Assembly: GCA_039602395.1 (NCBI GenBank)
Contig: JBCNJP010000003.1
Coordinates: 32,081,392 to 32,145,391 of the forward strand
Source: Deinandra increscens subsp. villosa
Taxonomy: Eukaryota; Streptophyta; Magnoliopsida; Asterales; Asteraceae
Direction of reading: 5' to 3'
Length of the DNA: 64,000 nt
Below are positions 57,245 to 64,000 of this stretch, piece by piece. The stretch's first letter is position 1; each line of letters starts with the position of its first letter. A program made the position numbers and the translations under genes. Under the pieces are notes generated by a model. That model was not told the DNA's origin and did not search any database. It saw only the letters and a list, made by a program, of their open reading frames with translations.

Positions 57245-57660
57245 ATTTCGGAAGATTTCCACCGTAATTAATGCCAAAGCTGTGTGTTTCGAGAACACCG
57301 TTCGTTTTTCGCGCTCGGACAATCAAGTCCTGGTAATCTATGGCGATAAATCATTCCAGGGGCTCTAGTTTATGTCCAGCGCCAAAGCTCACAAGTACTT
57401 GCGTAAGGAGTACATGGCCTGCTTGGCCAACATTATGAATGTTCGTGATCAGGAATAGGGAATCCGAGACATCCTATTTGTTCAAGACTTCCCTGAAGTG
57501 TTTCCCGAAGACGTATTGGGACTTTCTCTCGTTCTCCGAGATGAATTTTGCATCAACCTCATACTTGTTGCTACTCATGTTGCAAGTCACCCTATCGCGC
57601 CTCACACTGTTTTTGTTAGCCACCTACTACCTCCAACTCTTGAGGGGTGCTTGCTTCCGT
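57245..57660 (+). pseudogene. Decayed Ty3/gypsy pol fragment (protease-RT junction)
   Basis: Across frames it reads INAKAVCFEN, VIYGDKS, AKAHKYLRKEYMACLAN, then DILFVQDFPEVFPEDVLGL. These correspond to the linker ahead of RT (in G1: AQKCLRKGHFAILAN and IVRDFQDVFPEDLPGL). Several stops and shifts, and no RT core follows. Very old copy, cut on the right near element H. Confidence 0.7.
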
Positions 57661-57730
57661 GAGAACAACTCTCATTCATACTCTTATTGCATTCATGGTG
57701 ACGATATCCCTGTATCCATGCTACTTACTT

Positions 57731-58315
57731 TCAGGACCGAATTTCACGTCAAGAATCTCGATATTGAGCTCGAACGAAGATCGGATTCGAAAACCCCGAA
57801 GAGACGATGATATGAGAAGAATCAAAGATAATCATACAAGAAAGATGAAGAACTAGTCGAATGATTTCATTAGTCGAATGATTACAACAAGAAATCATGA
57901 CAACACTCTCTCTCTAGAAATCCATGACTCACTCTACAAGAAAATCATCATCTCCACATGTAGAGACTCTTTTACTTGTAATGGGCACCCTCACTATATA
58001 TAGTGAGGGTGACTGACTACAGAAAACATAAATAAATGAACGAAATTACAAGTAAATAAAATAACATGAAATATTAATTAAATCAAAGTTTATTTCATTA
58101 ATCCGAAGCTTGACTCGCTCGAACCGATCTTCCGTTGACTTTTACGTTGACCATTGACCCGAACGGTTGACTTTTCCAAAAAACGGTCTTCGGTCCAATC
58201 TCGCAAGCCTCGATCATCACAACCCAGTCTCTGAATCAATTCACATGGATCCTTCAGTTGAATGCTTCGGTAAACAGATTTAATGGCGTCAGTCACATAG
58301 ATTTTTGTTCCAACA
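57731..58315 (-). repeat. Element H left LTR (3' LTR)
   Basis: 585 bp. Its left third (57731-57930) matches 60871-61080; it ends TTCCAACA before a PPT (minus TGTTGGAAC...). The TATA box lies at the centre of a perfect palindrome (57986-58011). The left terminus TCAGGACC is not a canonical TG, so the boundary is approximate. Confidence 0.65.
57986..58011 (-). promoter_or_regulatory. 26-bp perfect palindrome centred on a TATA box
   Basis: CACCCTCACTATA followed by its exact complement, giving TATATATA at the centre; presumably the H LTR core promoter. Confidence 0.8.
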
Positions 58316-58328
58316 TATTCCCCCTTGA
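58316..58328 (-). other. Element H polypurine tract
   Basis: Complement of TATTCCCCCTTGA, directly beside the LTR end. Confidence 0.6.
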
Positions 58329-60854
58329 CTGATGCTTTCAAATATGTTCAACTGCTGAAGAACCGCTTTGTCGTACATCTTTAATGAGTAACTGATGAAC
58401 CCGAGACAATCTGTCATAGAGATTCCCCCTCTGAATAAGCTTCTTCTTTTCTTGTTTCTCTAGTTATGAGCCAAGTGCTGCAGTTCACTCGGTTCATACG
58501 GTCGGGTACAACTAAGAAAATGCTGAACATCGAAGTCCAAACCGCAACAAACCGAATCAGATAAACCAATAAAACACTAAAAATGCTCTAAATTTAGATA
58601 ATCGACCCGATATCCAAATCCATAAGAAATCTTCCTATTTCTCTAAATCTCTCCAAAAACATCCAGTCGGAAGCGTAAAATTAGATGCGGAGAGTCGAAC
58701 CGTCGCGATTGGTTGCCTAGAGAAACCGGATAAATAATCTTGAAATCGGACAATCTCGCGAAAAACCGAAAGTCAGATGCTAACAGTTGTGAATGATCTG
58801 TGCGACTGAGGTTAGATGTGAAAATAAAATGCCAAATCGGAGAAAAATTGAGATCCCGAGCAAAACAATAATCATAACTGGAGTCTTCGTAATTTTGGAA
58901 GAAAAATGAGCTCAGAATAATATTCCGTGAAGATTCCTGAGTAAACCGGTGCAATCGGGGAAAAATCTTAGCAAAACCGTCAATTTTCATCAAGTAACGG
59001 TTTCTCAAGAGATTTAATCGAAAAAATTCCAATAATTAACTGAGATTCCAGTTAATCCGGTTAGTTGACATCAGCGCTGCATCAGCTAAAAATAAAACCG
59101 TGAGACATAACGGAAAAAGCTGCATAATTAACCGGATAATAAAGCTAATCCGTCAGTGGTCGATAGCAAACGTACGCGTGATGTGAAAAAACGAGAACCC
59201 CAATAAAATGGAATAAATTCATGACCACTAAAAATTTTCTGAAATTCCGTCGCGGCGTTATCTCGTTAATCTTTTAAAAACCCGACAAGAAAAACGTCCG
59301 CGTTTAACGAAATAATACAGAAAAATTAATTAGTGTAATAAATCCTCCAAAGAAAACCAAGATCCATGTCAAAAGAAATGGACCAATCAGATTGGAGCAC
59401 CAACATGATCGAACCGTCAGAAAAATTAACATCGAGCGGCTGAGAATTACACCCATATGATGATCTATGTGATGTTGGTTTGGTCCAATCAGAATGCGAC
59501 ATCACAAACCCTTTCAACGGTTCTTTTCTTTGACCTAGGCCCACTCATTTCACTCCAGCCAATCAGTGATCAACAAACCTTTTGGGAAAGATAATCAGCA
59601 GACAAGAGGAGTGAGAAAGAATTCTCCAACGGCTCCATTTGAGGTGTGGGCCACACGCCATCATTCTCAACCAATTAGAATTAGACAGCGCCTAGGGGTT
59701 GACCGAGGAAAGAGAAGAAAACATTCCCATGCAGCCTATCAGCAATTGACATGTCATCGAAGTTGTCATCATCTCCAAAAACGCGTCTACACCCCCGTAA
59801 CCCTAAACAGTCGTCGGAATTCATGAATAACCCACCGGAAAAACGTATTTCGATCATAACTCCACGAATACTCAACGAAAATTCACGAAATTTATATGGT
59901 TGAACTCGTAAGATCATCCTCTACAACCCTGTACGAACAGAATACTCCGAAACAATCTCGAACGAAAACCCAAAATCAAGTTCGCTAACTTTGAGAAGTC
60001 CGCTAAAGCTGATTCAAGTTCGCTAGAGGTCTGTGAATTTCACCAGGACACTCCTGAAGTCCGCTAAGACTTAACCAAGTCCGCTAAGACAAAGTTCAAA
60101 TCCGCTAAAACGACATCAAGTCCACTAGGAACAGTGGAAGTCCGCTAAGGAAATGTTCATAACTTCAAGAACATGAACAAAATCTGGAAAAAATGATAGA
60201 ACAATGAAGAACACCCACTTAACAGCCCTCTTTGATGCGTGATTTAACCCAGAAAAATAGTTTGAAAACCCAGATTCATGACAGATTCGTGTAGTCTTAC
60301 CATCCAAGATGATGTTCTGGCCACAAACAACCCTAGAACGGTAGCCACGATCATCGAATCTGAGCCCGAAATCTGGAAAAAACCAAGAACACGAAGAACA
60401 CACAGTTACACCGTCAGTGTGTGTTTTTCCAGATCCGTTCAAACCGTTGAGATTCAGACGAAACGGATGCTTCCAATGGATCTGGAATGCGTTTTCCACT
60501 AAGAATTATGCTTCGTTTCATCCAAATCCATGAAGAATAGCCCAGAAAACACAGAATCAAACTCTAAAATCTTCAAAAACCCCAAAAACGGGAAAAACTC
60601 CAAGTTATGAAAAACAGTCTCGGATCTTCATTTTTCTCACAGATTTGAACAAGTAGAAGATGAAATAACATCTAGATGAACTCCATAACACGAATCAATC
60701 ATCTATATCATCAGAATCCATCCAGAATCATCCAAAATGAAGAAAAAATATAAAAAGTCTCAAAAATGGGTTTTCAAATCTTCACTCAATTCAAGCTCAA
60801 AATCCAGATTCGAGTGACCAGATTCATCATCAGATGAAATCTGATCGGTACCTT
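58329..60854 (-). other. Element H interior, no recognisable gag
   Basis: 2.5 kb. Minus-strand open frames at 58643-59032 and 60125-60499 (124-129 codons) show no Gag motif and are unsupported. The part near the PBS carries the CCGCTAAG word. It looks like an internally deleted, leader-only derivative. Confidence 0.55.
59985..60150. repeat. AAGTCCGCTAAG words in the H leader
   Basis: Eight copies of AAGT(C/T)CGCTA(A/G)(G/A), all in one orientation, 15-30 bp apart. Same word as the LTR array at 61097-61700. Confidence 0.85.
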
Positions 60855-60866
60855 GCGCTGATACCA
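60855..60866 (-). other. Element H primer-binding site
   Basis: Minus strand TGGTATCAGCGC, one mismatch from the usual TGGTATCAGAGC, four bases from the LTR. Confidence 0.7.
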
Positions 60867-60870
60867 TTTT

Positions 60871-61751
60871 TCAGGACCGATTTTCACTACAAGAATCATG
60901 ACTTTGAGCGAGAACGAGGGTTCGGATTCGAAAACCCGAGAGACGATGATGATTGAAGAAGATGAAGAATCAAGGATAATCATAAACATAAGAAAGATGA
61001 TGAATAAAGTCGAATGATTTCATTAGTAGAATGATTACAACAAGAAATCATGACAAACACTCTCTCTCTAGAAATCTATTACTCGCTCTCTCTCTTTCTC
61101 GCTAAAAACTGTTTCAAGTCCGCTAAGACTGAGACAAGTTCGCTAAGAATTGTCTCAAGTTTGCTAAGACTGAGACAAATTCGATAAAGGAAGATTTCAA
61201 AAACAAGTTCGCTAAGGCCTAAAACAAGTAAGCTAAGCCTAAGGAAGTTCGCTAAAGCCACGAAGTTCGCTAAGGCTAAGAGAAGTACGCTAAGGCCAAA
61301 TGGAACTTGTTATAGCAAAAAAATTTCTAAGTAAAAGGAAGTCCGCTAAGGTATAAACAAGTTCGCTAAGAACAGTTTTAACCTCAGTAGACTTATAATT
61401 CAAGTGGAGAAGTTCGCTAAGGGCAAAAATCCTTTTTAGCGGACTTCTCAAACACTTAAACAAAAAATAAAACATGGGAGAAGTTCGCTAAGGACAAGTT
61501 CAACTTAGCGGACTTCTCACCATTCAAAAGACACAAAAAATAAACAAGTTCGCTAAGAACAATTTGTTCTTAGCGGACTTTAAGAAAAACACAAAAAATT
61601 ACAAGTCTTTAAACAAGTTCGCTAAAGGCAAACCTGTTAATCATTCTTAGCGGACTTGCCTCAGTCAGAAGTTCGCTAAGGCAAAAATCAACTCCGCTAA
61701 GAGCAGAATTGTAATAAAAGGGTAAAATTGTAATTCTTAAAAATTACAACA
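60871..61751 (-). repeat. Element H right LTR (5' LTR), right end uncertain
   Basis: Begins TCAGGACCGA like the left LTR and matches it for about 210 bp, then departs into the AGTTCGCTAAG array. The LTR could end near 61751 (TTACAACA) or, if the conserved block is U3, near 62371 (CAATCACA). No TATA box like that of the left LTR is present. Confidence 0.5.
61097..61700. repeat. AGTTCGCTAAG word array with serial hairpins
   Basis: About 20 copies of AAGT(T/C)CGCTAAG in 600 bp. The right half pairs forward and inverted copies into four foldbacks: 61407-61449, 61477-61519, 61546-61580, 61615-61658. Within each pair the forward copy reads TTCGC and the inverted one GCGGA, a single mismatch. Confidence 0.88.
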
Positions 61752-61779
61752 TTACAAAGATTTTAAAGAAAAACATGTC

Positions 61780-62970
61780 TGCTACCGGTAACCTACCAGG
61801 AAGATAAATTTTTGTATTAATAAGTCAAGTACCTGTTAATTTTAACAAATTTGACCATGACACACCTAGAACCTAAATTTGACTTGATTGGTCAAGAAAT
61901 TCCACCCGTACCCAAAATTTTCAATTTCATCCGAGTTGGGTCAATTTTCCACCCGAACTCAAGAATCCATATTCTTTTAAGTTGGTTAACTTCAAACCAA
62001 TACCAAGATTGATTTTAGCACAAGTTGGTCAATTTTTCACCAAACTTGGATATTTAAGCACTTTGACTTTGAAAATTCACCTATTTTTGTTGTATGGTCG
62101 AGGTCAGACATGTTTAGAATCATACCGGTCAATTACGTGATCAATAACACTTATAGTTCAAATCACCTTTTGGGTTCGTTACCCTAAATCAGATTGTCGG
62201 TATTGTTTATCCACATAAGCTCTTACAAAGTAATTTTCAACTTGTCTCATGTGATGTATTTATCATGTTTTCTGTCCAGTTCAGAGAAATATTTTGTGTT
62301 GTCCTTATTAGGTTGGAAGTTAACAGTATTCTACCAATCATCAAATAGCTTTTCAGATTCAATCACACTTTTAAAAGTAATATTTCCCCCTTTTCTTTAG
62401 CGTTAAGTGATTTATTTCATGGATATAGTCATGAAATCATGATAACCCTTCTTTCATGACTATAGATGTATGAATTTTGGCGGGGTGAGAGAGTCAAGGT
62501 CAGAGTCTCCTCAGCAGATGACCTCTCACTTTATTTTATGGAATGATGGACCGTAAGAACACAAGGTCAGTGATTTCTCACAGCAAATGTGTCTCAGCTT
62601 TATTTATGGATGAGACTCAAGGTCAGAGTTTCCTCAGCAAATGAGTCTCATGTGTTGGTTTTGAAATAAGTCAACTTAATACTGAAGAAATAGAGGATGT
62701 GTGATTAGAGTTTTCTTACTAGTACTAATGAGAAGGGCAAATTTAAAGAATATGCCACTGTTTAAACTTCCAAGATCCACATTTCTCAATGAAATTAATG
62801 TGTTATCACAGAGACTTGTTTACTTCTCAGTATGTTGAGCCTACCAACACATCAAATGATAAAGTTACCGGTCGATTGGATCATATCCTATGGTTAGATC
62901 TACTAGACAAGAATCATATCATGTTCCTTCATTTTGTCCGACCACAGACCAAAGATTTTGATTTTTCTAT
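61780..62970 (-). repeat. TR-GAG 3' noncoding block, copy 2
   Basis: Homologous to 26300-27425 along its length, including the TTCCCCCTTTTCTTTAG purine tract (62386-62402) and a GAGCCTACC block at 62839. The gag it would belong to is not recognisable to the right. Confidence 0.65.
62490..62655. repeat. Triple tandem repeat with AGAGTCTCCTCAGC core
   Basis: Three units of about 65 bp, CAAGGTCAG(A/T)G... (T/C)AGCA(G/A)ATG. Same site and frame as 26941-27105 but another core. Confidence 0.75.
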
Positions 62971-63406
62971 GTATTTGACATGTATTTAAAAACTCTTGAT
63001 GAATTACAAGAATAAACACTATTTTTGTTGTTTTTGTCAAATTTTCAATGTTTTTGGTTTATCTTCCACATTGTAGGCACGGCAGACTGACACAAAAAAC
63101 AGAAATAAACAAGAAAAATCTTTTTTGACCTTTTAAGAGAGACTTGACACAAGACAACCACAAATAAAAGTGTTTAGGTCAAATCAAGGTCAGACAATCC
63201 TGAAAAATGACTCAAGGAGTCAAAAGAACAAAAGACCTGGAAAATTTAGAGATTAGAATAATAAAAGAAAATCAAACAAGCATAAAGAGAAAATAGATAA
63301 CACTCCTAAGTTACTAAGCCTATGAAGTCAAGATACTAACATACTAGGGAATGGAGAAGGTTCAATCATAATTAATCATGCCTACAGCACTAATCAGAAA
63401 GTTAAA
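62971..63406. other. No gene seen
   Basis: AT-rich; the first ~60 bp still resembles sequence right of 27425. Nothing else supported. Confidence 0.5.
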
Positions 63407-64000
63407 TGTGACAATCCGACTTTTCAGGTCATTTTCTGACATTAACTGAACGTAAAACGTATTAAATGTTGTGTGAACATTTATGTGCTTAACTGTGTTG
63501 ACTTGTTGACTTTAGCAATTAGGGTTTTGTGTGATCATCACTATACGAGCATGCACTTAGTTCAAACGACTGATATTCTATGGTTTCACCATTTATGATT
63601 TCATATGACATATTTATATATAAGTGCACACGATCTATTCTATGATTTTATATGACGACGTGTCATAAAAATTATACGATTTGTTTTATGATTTTATGTG
63701 GGTTATATCCTATGATTTTATGTGTGTAAAACGAGGTTTATATATTTCAGAACGTTACACGATTCATATATTTTAGTGACCTTCATATATTCGTCGTTAA
63801 AAACACTTTCCGTTAACTTTGTTAGCGTTCCGTTAACCTTTTACAACTCCGGGGGACCCTTTTCGTCATTCCCTAAACCTCATTTTAGTTAACAAGGTTA
63901 TGGGGACCTTTTCCGTAACTAACCTAAACTTTGTGTCCATCTTGAAATTCTTGAATTAATGATCAGAGAACTACGTTACGAAAGAAATCAAGGATCGATC
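63407..64000 (+). repeat. Start of a gypsy-type LTR, runs off the window
   Basis: TGTGACAATCCGAC start, then segments (GTGTTGACTTGTTGACTTTAG; CCGTTAAC...GTTAGCG) resembling the start of the solo LTR at 46096. The right end is outside the window. Confidence 0.5.

Noticed and set aside
57439..57810. 123-codon plus-strand frame
   Set aside because: The frame runs from decayed gypsy pol into the H LTR, so it cannot be one gene.
60125..60499. 124-codon minus-strand frame in the H leader
   Set aside because: No recognised motif, and it lies in an untranslated leader; not enough to call a gene.

Overview
The window is plant nuclear DNA made almost entirely of nested LTR retrotransposons. Signs of this are initiator-tRNA-Met primer-binding sites (TGGTATCAGAGC), Ty3/gypsy and Ty1/copia protein motifs, 5-bp target-site duplications (TSDs) and AT-rich filler. 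The families look like those I know from Asteraceae genomes, but that placement is inference. I see no ordinary host gene, tRNA, rRNA or CRISPR array.

Layout. (1) 1-223 and 10810-12238 are one gag-only copia-type gene (element A, + strand). It is split in frame by a complete, very young gypsy element (G1, 224-10804, - strand, TSD AAGTT). A's long 3' noncoding part runs to about 15450 and holds a palindrome-rich foldback MITE in a (TA)n tract; A's 3' LTR starts at 15459. (2) 15940-22131 is an old gypsy-type LTR relic, split by a 4164-bp solo LTR (16701-20864, TSD AGAGA). (3) 22132-25600 holds a broken minus-strand ORF of the retroelement 'MPPRR / env-like' kind with a long leader. It is followed by a short-word array (25605-26175) and a conserved TR-GAG (gag-only LTR element) 3' noncoding block (26300-27425). 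(4) 27480-51320 is element D, a gag-only copia-type element on the - strand. Two elements have split its gag: G2 (30042-40776, gypsy-type, non-coding interior, TSD AAAAT) and C (40833-49958, gag-only copia-type, TSD AAATC). C carries its own solo gypsy LTR (46096-48720, TSD CATAC). Reading frames and TSDs agree at every junction. (5) D's right LTR abuts an Athila-like pol fragment (51321-52017), whose 3' region and 1.7-kb LTR run to 55876. (6) A copia LTR (55973-56331), a decayed gypsy pol fragment (57245-57660), a minus-oriented element H with mismatched LTRs (57731 to beyond 61700), another TR-GAG 3' block (61780-62970) and the start of a gypsy-type LTR (63407 to the end) close the window.

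Only G1 is close to autonomous: gag, protease, RT, RNase H and integrase are all present, broken by one TAG. A, C and D lack pol and would need enzymes in trans (TR-GAG type); G2 has no coding capacity at all (LARD type).

The most interesting pattern is that several unrelated elements each carry a private 8-13 bp word repeated many times. The word sits just upstream of the TATA box in the LTR and often again in the 5' leader: TTTCGCT in G1, GCGGACC in C, GCGAACCA in D, AGTTCGCTAAG in H, GACCGTATAG at 25.6-26.2 kb, AGGCGATACGCCT in the Athila-like element. Homologous elements keep the position but change the word. This recalls the fast-evolving motifs bound by VANC anti-silencing proteins in VANDAL transposons, though the parallel is inference.
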